A stretch of 64,000 bases of DNA from Maribacter sp. (GTDB lineage: Bacteria; Bacteroidota; Bacteroidia; Flavobacteriales; Flavobacteriaceae): positions 1 to 64,000 of the forward strand of contig JAHDDP010000016.1 of NCBI GenBank assembly GCA_020629285.1, written 5' to 3'. Under the pieces are notes generated by a model. It ran no database searches. It had not been told where the DNA came from and saw only the letters and a list, made by a program, of their open reading frames with translations. Positions 15,194 to 23,213 of this stretch are shown here, piece by piece; position 1 is the stretch's first letter, and each line of letters opens with the position of its first letter. Both the position numbers and the translations under genes were made by a program.

Positions 15194-16930
15194 TTAGTTG
15201 GTTGCCAATGGTTTTTTTAACATACGGTCAAAGGCTTCAAATATAAATGATATAATAATGACCAAAGCTGCTCCAAAAAAGTTTAGCCATAAATAACCTA
15301 ATTTTTCTTGACCTGAAGGATAAATATGAATTAGATAATAATAAATTATACAAATGATTATTTGTGTTACCACAGCAGCAAAGAAAACTGCATTACCTTT
15401 TACGAATTTTAAGAAGAATGCAATTAGAAAAATACCTAAAACATTGCCGTAAAAAATACTACCAATAATATTAACGAGTTGTATTAAATTATCAAATAGG
15501 TTTGCAACACATGCTATTAATATGGCGACGACACCCCAAATTAAGGTAAAGAACTTAGACGCTTTGACATAATGTTCTTCAGACAGGTTTTCTGTTTTTC
15601 TGTTTCTTTTATATAAATCTAACGCGGTTATGGTACCTAATGCATTAAGTTCAGATGCCGTAGATGACATTGCAGCCGATAAAATTACCGCTAATAACAA
15701 ACCAACTAATCCCGTGGGTAAATTATGAAGTATAAAGTGAATAAAGACGTAATCTTTATCATTGGTTTCAACTATATCATTTGCCTGTTTTATTAAAGAC
15801 TTGGCAGCGATACGATTGGTGCTATCTTTCTGATTTATACGAATAATCTGCTTTTTAGCTTCTTCCACAGCGGTATATTCTTTAATCTCTAATGCTGCCG
15901 AGAATTTATTTTGCGCAATTCTTTTTTCGGCTTCCAATGCAATTTGCCCTTCTTGCAGTAATTTGTAATCTTCGGCATAATTAGATTCCATTACGGCTTT
16001 CGTTGCAGACGGATTAAAGTTTAATGGTGAAGGATTGTATTGATAAAACACGAATACCATTACACCTACCAGAAGAATAAAAAACTGCATGGGTATTTTT
16101 AGAATGGCATTAAAAATTAAACCTAACTGACTTTCTCTTACGGATTTACCGGATAAATACCGTTGTACCTGACTTTGATCTGTACCAAAGTATGCCAGGA
16201 AAAGAAAAAGTCCGCCCGTAATACCACTCCAGAAAGTATATCTGCTAGACGTATCCAGATCAAAATTCAGAATCTCTAATTTGTTACTGGCACCAGCGAT
16301 TTTCATGGCCTTGCTAAAGGTAATATCAGATGGTAAGTAGCCTAATATAAAAAAGAAGGTAATGAACATACCTGTCATGATGATGAACATCTGCTGTTTT
16401 TGAGTAACACTAACAGCTTTGGTACCACCAGATACGGTGTAAATGATTACTAAGGTTCCCAGTATGATATTTAGTGTGCGTAAATCCCATCCTAATACCG
16501 CGGATAAAATGATAGAAGGGGCGAAAATAGTAATCCCTGCCGCTAGCCCTCTTTGAATCAAAAATAGAACTGCAGCTAACGAACGGGTTTTAAGGTCAAA
16601 TCTACCTTCTAAAAATTCGTAGGCGGTATATACCTTCATTCTATGGTAAAGCGGAACAAATACCATACAAATGATTATCATGGCCAACGGTAGCCCAAAA
16701 TAGAATTGAACAAAGCCCATACCGTCATGAAATGCTTGACCGGGTGTGGATAAAAACGTTATTGCACTGGCTTGAGTTGCCATAACCGATAGACCAATAG
16801 TCCACCATTTAGAATCATTGCCACCACGAACATAGTCATTGACATTTTTGCTTCCTTTTGTTTTCCAAACACCGTATACTACGATGAAAAGAAGTGTGCC
16901 GGCAAGAATAATCCAATCTAATCCTTCCAT
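15194..16930 (-). CDS. Sodium:solute symporter (SSS/SGLT family)
   Basis: A 578-residue inner-membrane transporter with about 13 predicted helices. N-terminal features are WWTIGLSVMATQASAITFLS and a GMGFVQFYFGLP helix typical of SGLT-like members. Between helices in the second half lies a hydrophilic, Glu/Lys/Ala-rich insert of about 80 residues (near 320-400) that is probably helical or coiled; other parts match the family well. It sits between the 37-residue membrane peptide (stop two bases before its ATG) and galK, which suggests sugar uptake driven by sodium. The substrate is inferred only from context. Confidence 0.9.
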   Translation of the reverse strand: MEGLDWIILAGTLLFIVVYGVWKTKGSKNVNDYVRGGNDSKWWTIGLSVMATQASAITFLSTPGQAFHDGMGFVQFYFGLPLAMIIICMVFVPLYHRMKVYTAYEFLEGRFDLKTRSLAAVLFLIQRGLAAGITIFAPSIILSAVLGWDLRTLNIILGTLVIIYTVSGGTKAVSVTQKQQMFIIMTGMFITFFFILGYLPSDITFSKAMKIAGASNKLEILNFDLDTSSRYTFWSGITGGLFLFLAYFGTDQSQVQRYLSGKSVRESQLGLIFNAILKIPMQFFILLVGVMVFVFYQYNPSPLNFNPSATKAVMESNYAEDYKLLQEGQIALEAEKRIAQNKFSAALEIKEYTAVEEAKKQIIRINQKDSTNRIAAKSLIKQANDIVETNDKDYVFIHFILHNLPTGLVGLLLAVILSAAMSSTASELNALGTITALDLYKRNRKTENLSEEHYVKASKFFTLIWGVVAILIACVANLFDNLIQLVNIIGSIFYGNVLGIFLIAFFLKFVKGNAVFFAAVVTQIIICIIYYYLIHIYPSGQEKLGYLWLNFFGAALVIIISFIFEAFDRMLKKPLATN

Positions 16931-16931
16931 A

Positions 16932-17045
16932 TTAATTGAATGAAGTCATTACGTAATAGAAAATAAGAACATATATGAGATTAAGCACCAATACAATGCT
17001 ATACTCTTTTTTCCAAGTTTTATTTTCATCTCGTTCGTTACTCAT
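16932..17045 (-). CDS. 37-residue single-pass membrane peptide, symporter-linked
   Basis: A short gene easily missed: ATG at 17045-17043, TAA at 16934-16932. The peptide has a charged N-terminus (MSNERDENKTWKKEYS) and one hydrophobic segment (about 17-34, rich in Ile, Leu, Val and Tyr). Its ATG overlaps the TGA of the PIG-L gene as ATGA, and its stop is one base short of the symporter ATG (16930). This stop/start linkage argues for real translation coupled to both. By analogy with small partners of other SSS transporters (the DUF485 and DUF997 proteins beside ActP and PanF) it may be a symporter accessory subunit; this is inference. Confidence 0.75.
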   Translation of the reverse strand: MSNERDENKTWKKEYSIVLVLNLIYVLIFYYVMTSFN

Positions 17046-19573
17046 CCTTTGATTTTGGCTTTCGTTTCTACTTTATCTTTTCCAACGGATAACATATTTG
17101 AGAAAAGTTTATATGCACCTGGAACACCAACTGGTAATTCCCTAAAAAAACTCAGTCCGGTATAAATATAGTTTCCCTTTCCATATGGGGCAATTAATAA
17201 GCTACCTTTTAATGATTCTTCCCCTTTATCGTGCATTTCCAAAATAGGTGTAAATTCAGCACTCCATTTGTTTGGAAAGTACAAACCTCTCTCTTGAACC
17301 CAGCCATTAAAATCACTCTCGTTGATTTCGTTTGGAAAATGTACCAGTGAATTACCTTTTGCAATAATCTTTACATCAGAATTTTCATTAGTAACACGAT
17401 CTCTGGAGATTTCTAGTTCATAAGGTGCAATATTTTCAAATTGAGAACCCCATCTACTTGCTGTATTATATTGCACAATTACCGTACCACCATTCTTGGC
17501 ATAATCTAAAATAAAACGTTGTTTAAATTTAAGCTCATCTACTACATTGTAGGCTCTAATTCCTAAAACAACAGCATCATATTTTTTTAGGGATTCTTTA
17601 GTAATCGTTGTAGGATCTATTAGTTGAACATTGTATCCTATTTGCTCTAAACTTGTAGGTACTGCATCACCGGCACCCATAATATAACCTATATTTTCTC
17701 CTGCTTTCTGAATATTTAATCTAACGACTTTTGTTTCGGATGGTAGTAGTATTGTTTGAGTAGGTACATGGTCATAAGCAATAGATACTAGCTCTTTGGT
17801 AATCTCTTTGCCGTCCAATTTAATAATAGGGGAGATGCTACTTTCGTTCTCTGTACCTGGCGGACTCAACTTAAAATAAACGGTTTGTTCATCTCCTTTT
17901 TTGTTGATGGAGAATGGTTGTAATTTTTTATCAACTTGCCATCCTGTGCCGTATTTTAATTCAACTGTACCAGAAATACTGTCTTTATGCGCCTTAATTG
18001 TTACAGGAATTCTTTTTGGTGATGCATCGGCAAATATCATAACCTTATCGGTAAAGCTTGCGGTAGCTTCAGGTACCACTTCAAAAGGTTGATAAATTTC
18101 GCCTTTATCGGGTTTAGCATATTTGTAAACTAAAGGTTTGGTGAATGGAATTGATATTCCGTTTATGTTCAAATTAAAAGTAGCATTAAAAGCTCTTGGT
18201 GTTTCCGGTTTTCCTATTAAAGCTTTGTTCTTGACAGTATACGTGCCTAAAGTTCCTTTTTCCATCAACCAATACGGACTGGTAAAATCAGTTGAAGACG
18301 GAATATTTAAACTAATTTTCTTTTCAAACAATTTGTTATTGTTCAAAGTACTCAGCTCAATATTTGTATTTTGATTGTTAATAAATACCGATTCTAATTC
18401 AGTAGTGATGTCACTTCTGTTCAATGCTTGGATTTGAACATCGACATTCTGACCAGGATTTGTAGATGAGATTTTGGTAAACGCTTCTAAATGTAATCCT
18501 GATATAGCAGAAATAATTGTAGTTAGCTCTTTAATTTTTAAATTCTTCCAATGTTCATTAGAAACATTTTGCAATAATTCATAGGCTTCCAATAATTTAG
18601 GAATATGAACCGAAGGATTTTTAAAATTAAAATTTTCTTGCACATTATAAAGGATATCTCCAATTGCCTTACCACCATCAATTCTAGACCAGGTTGTATC
18701 TATGCCATCAAAAAGATTGGATTTGTCTTGTGGTAAATCACCCTTTAATAATTCTATATATTCATCTTCACTACCTCTTGAACTTAGTCTACCAAAACCT
18801 TGACATAGATGTTGGCTACTGGCTAATGAGGCAATTTCGTTGTTAGATTTTCCTAGTATAGGGTAGTACGTGCCTACATCCATATGCAAAAGATTGGTTT
18901 TATCCGCTGCTTTAAATTTTTCTTGGCTACCATAAAACCACCACGATGTATTAAAAAACAATCGTTTTGGTTGCCAAGTGTTTGTTGCTGATAATTGTTC
19001 TGGGTAGGCGTTAGCATCATTTGCTAGATCAAAAGCTTCAAAGCTTAACATTGCCGAAGAAGTATGATGACCATGGGTAGTGCCGGGAGTTCTATGATCA
19101 AACCTGTTGATAATTACATCTGGCTTAAACTTGCGAATCGTTCTAACCACATCACCAAGAATGGCTTCTTTGTCCCAAATTTTTAGGGTCTCATCTGGTT
19201 GTTTGGAATAGCCGAAGTCATTGGCGCGACTAAAAAATTGTTCTCCCCCGTCAACCCTTCTTGCTGCAAGTAATTCTTGCGTACGCAATACACCTAAAAG
19301 TTCGCGTAATTCGGGACCAATTAAATTTTGACCACCGTCACCTCTTGTAAGAGATAAGTAACCCGTTCTCGCTTTAACATTATTTGCCAAATAAGCGATA
19401 AGACGCGTATTTTCATCATCTGGGTGTGCGGCTATATATAGTGCAGTACCTAGAAAATTAAGCTTTTCAATGGAGTGGTAAATGTCTGTGGACGAGCTAA
19501 TCTCTGGCGTTTGGGCATTGAGGGTGCTGAGTGCAAAAAGACTACAAGCTAACAAGCCTAATAGATATCGCAT
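17042..19573 (-). CDS. Exported PIG-L deacetylase with GATase-like C-terminal domain
   Basis: An 843-residue exported protein. A signal peptide (about 1-20, ending LNAQ) precedes a PIG-L/LmbE zinc deacetylase domain with AHPDDEN (49-55) and a later His cluster THGHHTS. Such domains remove N-acetyl groups from amino sugars or related amides. The middle holds beta-rich NEW3-like segments. The C-terminal third (near 610-800) has IGYIMGAGDAVP and YDAVVLGIRAYN, resembling a ThuA/class I glutamine amidotransferase-like fold. It begins the leftward unit with the 37-residue peptide, symporter and galK, which hints at processing of a sugar substrate before uptake. Confidence 0.88.
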   Translation of the reverse strand: MRYLLGLLACSLFALSTLNAQTPEISSSTDIYHSIEKLNFLGTALYIAAHPDDENTRLIAYLANNVKARTGYLSLTRGDGGQNLIGPELRELLGVLRTQELLAARRVDGGEQFFSRANDFGYSKQPDETLKIWDKEAILGDVVRTIRKFKPDVIINRFDHRTPGTTHGHHTSSAMLSFEAFDLANDANAYPEQLSATNTWQPKRLFFNTSWWFYGSQEKFKAADKTNLLHMDVGTYYPILGKSNNEIASLASSQHLCQGFGRLSSRGSEDEYIELLKGDLPQDKSNLFDGIDTTWSRIDGGKAIGDILYNVQENFNFKNPSVHIPKLLEAYELLQNVSNEHWKNLKIKELTTIISAISGLHLEAFTKISSTNPGQNVDVQIQALNRSDITTELESVFINNQNTNIELSTLNNNKLFEKKISLNIPSSTDFTSPYWLMEKGTLGTYTVKNKALIGKPETPRAFNATFNLNINGISIPFTKPLVYKYAKPDKGEIYQPFEVVPEATASFTDKVMIFADASPKRIPVTIKAHKDSISGTVELKYGTGWQVDKKLQPFSINKKGDEQTVYFKLSPPGTENESSISPIIKLDGKEITKELVSIAYDHVPTQTILLPSETKVVRLNIQKAGENIGYIMGAGDAVPTSLEQIGYNVQLIDPTTITKESLKKYDAVVLGIRAYNVVDELKFKQRFILDYAKNGGTVIVQYNTASRWGSQFENIAPYELEISRDRVTNENSDVKIIAKGNSLVHFPNEINESDFNGWVQERGLYFPNKWSAEFTPILEMHDKGEESLKGSLLIAPYGKGNYIYTGLSFFRELPVGVPGAYKLFSNMLSVGKDKVETKAKIKG

Positions 19574-19655
19574 TTTAAGTTGGTTTTGGTAGTAATTCCA
19601 AATATAATAAGATTAGGTACTACGCTTACTTGCTTTTACGACTTCTTTAACAAAA

Positions 19656-20234
19656 TCATATGATTTGTTCCTCTTGTTCTTCAACACTGATAAATTCTCC
19701 TTGTTGGTACGTAGATATTAAAATGACACCTTTCTGAAGAACCAAATTATTAGGATAGGTTAAAATTTCTCCATTGCTTCTTCTCAAGTGTAGATGAAAT
19801 GCCTTAATATCTTCAATTACAAATTGATCCAAATCTGAATTGTTAGGGTCAAGTAGTTCTTTATCTAAAATTCTGATGGTGTTTCCTATTTTAAAAGGAA
19901 ATGAGAAGAAAAGAATAACACCGGCTGTAATGTTGCTTAAAATAGACCATTGAGCAAATAGGGCGACACCTATTACCGCAAACACAGAAGATAGCATAAC
20001 CCCTAGATCTTGGTAATTTACACTCCATACTAAGGTAAGTGCCACTATAGCGATTATGGTCAAAGCAATGTTGATGAACTTAATAATCAGGTTGGTCCTA
20101 ACCGGATTAAAATCACTAATCTTACTTACCTTTCTAACAGCTGTGGTAAAAAGAAATTTTAAAACAACGATCACAATTAAAATAATGAGACTGTAGATTA
20201 GCTCATTATAATGTTCAGCAACAAACTCTTTCAT
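19656..20234 (-). CDS. Short mechanosensitive channel (MscS-like) protein
   Basis: A 192-residue inner-membrane protein with three hydrophobic segments (about 10-30, 55-75 and 78-105) followed by the MscS beta-domain region (FFSFPFKIGNTIRILDKE). It lacks the large C-terminal cage domain of E. coli MscS and is much shorter, so it is a minimal member. The likely role is pressure relief or ion flux; gating is not predictable from sequence. It is the last gene of a five-gene leftward unit, three bases after the lipoprotein gene. Confidence 0.85.
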   Translation of the reverse strand: MKEFVAEHYNELIYSLIILIVIVVLKFLFTTAVRKVSKISDFNPVRTNLIIKFINIALTIIAIVALTLVWSVNYQDLGVMLSSVFAVIGVALFAQWSILSNITAGVILFFSFPFKIGNTIRILDKELLDPNNSDLDQFVIEDIKAFHLHLRRSNGEILTYPNNLVLQKGVILISTYQQGEFISVEEQEEQII

Positions 20235-20237
20235 ACG

Positions 20238-21194
20238 CTATAACCCTAAACTATCGCGCAAATATAAATCCTTATTCGATTTCTGTTGCCAATAGGGTGT
20301 TGTAATCCTGTTAATTCTTGTTCCTTTAGAAGTTAAAACTTTATTATTTTGTCCATACCCATCAAAAAAAGTATCTGTCCAGCTTTCTATTAAGTACGGA
20401 AACTTGCTTTCAAAATTGATTTTTAAGGTACGTTCTAATCCAGGATAGCTGATTTCATATGTGTTCATACCATCAACCTCGCTCAGCGAAGTTATTGCCT
20501 TGTAAGCCTTGAGTTCTTTATGGGTTGTTCTGATAAACTCCAAAGAAGGAATCATTTTAATTTCACCGATAGGCAAATTTTCTGGTTTTACCCTGATTTT
20601 GTTCCAAACTTCATTTTCAAGAGTAGCTTTTTCTATTTGATAATCTTTGTCACCTTCAGATTCAAAATAAGAATGACTCATTATTTCAAAATCGTCTTTA
20701 TTGTTCAATTGTGCGTATACATGACCACACCATTCTTGTGCGGAAAAAGATACTTTAAGCGCATGTTGATTATCATGCACAGGGTAGAAGCTACTGGTCA
20801 TTATAGAGTAGGGGTAAATACCCGTAATATAGTTTTTGGTGGTATTTAGTTTTAAAACAGGAATATTGCTTTTGCTACTGTTATCTGCCTTTAGTTGAGC
20901 ATCTGGTAAAAATGGTTCGGTCACATAAATTAATACAGCACTGCCTTCTCTCATCTCGCCATATCTAGCTTGTTCTAACTTGTAGGAAGTGATTTCTGCC
21001 GTACCGTTATACCAATAATCTTTAAATTCTTGCGAAAGCTCTTTTTTAGGAGCTTCCGTTTTTATTTCTGTAGATAACATAGCTAATGTATCGCTATTGG
21101 TTTTGGGTTTTTCTTTACAACTAGTAAATAGAATTGCCAATACGAAAAAGCTGTAAACTGCCTTGTTTAGTTTTAATAGTTTCATACCTGTCAT
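20238..21194 (-). CDS. Lipoprotein of unknown function, adjacent to maf
   Basis: A 318-residue lipoprotein with lipobox LFTSC (Cys about residue 26). The mature part contains EFKDYWYNGTAEITSY near the start and WCGHVYAQLN in the middle; no catalytic motif is recognisable. Proteins like this are sometimes labelled 'septum formation inhibitor Maf' in databases (memory), probably because of the neighbour; it has no Maf motif. Two starts are possible, ATG at 21194 or at 21185 (MKLLKLNKA); the second gives a more typical signal. It lies 14 bases after maf and 3 before the mscS-like gene. Confidence 0.82.
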   Translation of the reverse strand: MTGMKLLKLNKAVYSFFVLAILFTSCKEKPKTNSDTLAMLSTEIKTEAPKKELSQEFKDYWYNGTAEITSYKLEQARYGEMREGSAVLIYVTEPFLPDAQLKADNSSKSNIPVLKLNTTKNYITGIYPYSIMTSSFYPVHDNQHALKVSFSAQEWCGHVYAQLNNKDDFEIMSHSYFESEGDKDYQIEKATLENEVWNKIRVKPENLPIGEIKMIPSLEFIRTTHKELKAYKAITSLSEVDGMNTYEISYPGLERTLKINFESKFPYLIESWTDTFFDGYGQNNKVLTSKGTRINRITTPYWQQKSNKDLYLRDSLGL

Positions 21195-21208
21195 AATTTT
21201 AAATTATT

Positions 21209-21796
21209 CTATGTTACCAATTGTAATAAGGTTTCATAAACTAGTTGTGTTGGTAAACCAACTACATTCGTGTATGATCCTTTAATTTTTTCAATACCTA
21301 TAAGTCCTATCCATTCTTGAATGCCGTATGCACCTGCTTTATCGTAAGGTTGATATTCCTTTATATAATGTCGAATTTCATCTTCCGATAAATTCTTGAA
21401 CTTGACTTCTGTTATTGAATGTTGAACTATCTGTCGTTCAATTGTGGTAAAACATACAGAAGAAATTACCTGATGCCAATCTCCAGATAGTTTTTTTAGC
21501 ATTTCTTCAGCTTCCTTGCTATCTTCTGCTTTGGCTAAAGATTCATTATTATGCCAAACAACCGTATCTGAGGTAATTAGAATATCTTTTGGTTGTAATT
21601 CGGGCAAAAATACCTCTGCTTTTAATTTTGCTAGATAGTCGGATATTTCTGCTCCTTTTAATTCAACAGGATAGACTTCATCTACAGATTTGATTCTCAC
21701 CTCAAAATCAAGCTCCATTTCCTTAAAAAACTGATGCCTTCTTGGTGAGCCAGATGCTAAGATTAAGTGATGTTCTTTAAGTTTATTCTTCAACAT
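21209..21796 (-). CDS. maf: Maf-family nucleotide pyrophosphatase
   Basis: Hydrolyses non-canonical or modified nucleoside triphosphates (dTTP/UTP class) to monophosphates and pyrophosphate in the cytoplasm. The 195 residues show ASGSPRRHQF at the N-terminus (about 14-23), SDTVVWHNNESLAKAED, and the C-terminal YDKAGAYGIQEW segment, all typical of Maf/YhdE proteins. The start ATG is 3 bases after the kdsC-like stop. It is the third gene of the leftward DUF2520 - kdsC-like - maf - lipoprotein - mscS-like unit. Confidence 0.94.
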   Translation of the reverse strand: MLKNKLKEHHLILASGSPRRHQFFKEMELDFEVRIKSVDEVYPVELKGAEISDYLAKLKAEVFLPELQPKDILITSDTVVWHNNESLAKAEDSKEAEEMLKKLSGDWHQVISSVCFTTIERQIVQHSITEVKFKNLSEDEIRHYIKEYQPYDKAGAYGIQEWIGLIGIEKIKGSYTNVVGLPTQLVYETLLQLVT

Positions 21797-21799
21797 ATA

Positions 21800-22327
21800 T
21801 TAGTCGTTTGCAGCACTAAAATGGCTGGTCCAATCTCCACGTACTTTTAAAACCTGTTCAATGACATCACGTACACAGCCATGACCGCCATTTATATGCG
21901 AAATGTATTGACTTACGCTTTTAACTTCTGCAACAGCATTCTGCGGACAAGTAGCTAAAGCAACCGCTTGTAATGGTGGAATGTCTGGTATGTCATCACC
22001 CATATATAATATGTTTTCGGATTCTATATGATAAAGATCCATATATTCCTCTAACGCATCCATTTTGTAATGTGCACCCATATAGATATCTGTAACTCCA
22101 AGTGCTTTTAATCTTATGCGAACACCTTCATTTGTTCCTCCTGTTATAATACATACATTGTATCCTTTCTTAAGCGCAACTTTTAGGGCATAACCATCTT
22201 TAACACTCATTTTACGTAACAACTCCCCTTCGCTGGTAACTAAAAGACTTCCATCTGTAAACACCCCATCTACATCAAAAATAAATGTGGTAATATCTTT
22301 TAAATACTCTTTATAATTTTTTTCCAT
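21800..22327 (-). CDS. KdsC-like HAD phosphatase
   Basis: A 175-residue HAD-superfamily phosphatase without a large cap domain, the KDO-8-phosphate phosphatase type. It has FDVDGVFTDG (17-26; nucleophile Asp18, acid/base Asp20), IITGG in motif II, and GDDIPDIPPL in motif IV. In this phylum such proteins are expected to make KDO for lipopolysaccharide or to act in another nonulosonate pathway; which one is not shown here. Its first 17 bases overlap the end of the DUF2520 gene, suggesting coupled translation. Confidence 0.87.
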   Translation of the reverse strand: MEKNYKEYLKDITTFIFDVDGVFTDGSLLVTSEGELLRKMSVKDGYALKVALKKGYNVCIITGGTNEGVRIRLKALGVTDIYMGAHYKMDALEEYMDLYHIESENILYMGDDIPDIPPLQAVALATCPQNAVAEVKSVSQYISHINGGHGCVRDVIEQVLKVRGDWTSHFSAAND

Positions 22328-23075
22328 GTTTTTCTTTTATAGCGTTGCTTAAAAGGGTGTAAAGTTCCCTTTGGTGTTTGTCTTTTATGATTTGTAAATG
22401 ATTATGTAATGTTTTTTGGTCTCCGCGTTTTGCCGGTCCCGTTTGTGCCTGCATGGTTGTTAACGTGTCTAATTTTGCAGCCGTCTCTTTAATAAGGGGT
22501 TTTAGCAATGAGAAATCTAAGTCATGCTCTGCACAAATATCAGAACCCAGGGTATACATGTAATTGGTAAAATTATTTACGAATACCGCAGCCACATGTA
22601 GTGTTTTTCGCTGCTCAGAATCTATTTTAACTACGTTTTCACTAAGTTGTTTTCCTAGTGCTGTTAATATTTCAAGATCTTTATTGTTAGTCGCTTCTAT
22701 GCAAATAGGAATATCATCAAATGAAATGATTTTCCCTTTTGTAAAGGTTTGTAATGGATAAAAGATCCCTGGTCGCTTTGCAGATTTAATTGCGTTAAGC
22801 GGTGTCGCGCCAGAGGTATGGACCAAAATGCCTTCTACATTTTTAAAATTTTCGACAACGGTACTTATAGCATCGTCAGAAATGGCTAGTATGTAAACAT
22901 CTGCGCTTATATCACCAGTAAATTCAGTACTAATAAGTGCTTTGTCATGTACAAATGCCAAGTGTGCTCTATTTCTGCCTATTACCTGCTTTACGCTAAC
23001 ATCTGCAGACTTTTGAAATGCCTGAAACAAATTCTGTGCTACATTACCAGAACCTACTATAACTACTGATATCAT
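22311..23075 (-). CDS. DUF2520 / Rossmann-fold oxidoreductase-like protein
   Basis: A 254-residue protein with an N-terminal NAD(P)-binding motif VIVGSGNVAQNLF and a C-terminal helical DUF2520 domain (QTGPAKRGD, HLQIIKD). It resembles ketopantoate/pyrroline-carboxylate reductase-like proteins, but the substrate is unknown. I chose the ATG at 23075 (MISVVIVGSGN): the longer frame starts at a TTG (23090) upstream of a -7 element TACTTTTG (23087-23080). It is the first gene of the five-gene leftward unit. Confidence 0.85.
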   Translation of the reverse strand: MISVVIVGSGNVAQNLFQAFQKSADVSVKQVIGRNRAHLAFVHDKALISTEFTGDISADVYILAISDDAISTVVENFKNVEGILVHTSGATPLNAIKSAKRPGIFYPLQTFTKGKIISFDDIPICIEATNNKDLEILTALGKQLSENVVKIDSEQRKTLHVAAVFVNNFTNYMYTLGSDICAEHDLDFSLLKPLIKETAAKLDTLTTMQAQTGPAKRGDQKTLHNHLQIIKDKHQRELYTLLSNAIKEKHGKKL

Positions 23076-23079
23076 ACTG

Positions 23080-23087
23080 CAAAAGTA
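23080..23087 (-). promoter_or_regulatory. -7 element of the DUF2520-kdsC-maf unit
   Basis: TACTTTTG on the minus strand, five bases before the ATG at 23075. If used, the transcript would have almost no leader. No clear -33 element is visible. Confidence 0.4.
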
Positions 23088-23178
23088 CAAAGTTTATAGA
23101 AGTCTTTTTGTATTAAAATTAACAGTTTATATGAAGTTTAAAAGAGATAAAAGGTATTCGAAAATGGGGAAAAGGCCT

Positions 23179-23186
23179 TATTTTTG
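23179..23186 (+). promoter_or_regulatory. -7 element of ccsBA
   Basis: TATTTTTG matches TAnnTTTG, with TTCG about 19 bases upstream. The last three bases form a TTG that would open a longer ccsBA frame; the start is therefore the ATG at 23214. Confidence 0.55.
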
Positions 23187-23213
23187 CATCTTGAAAATCA
23201 ACTCCTATCTTCC

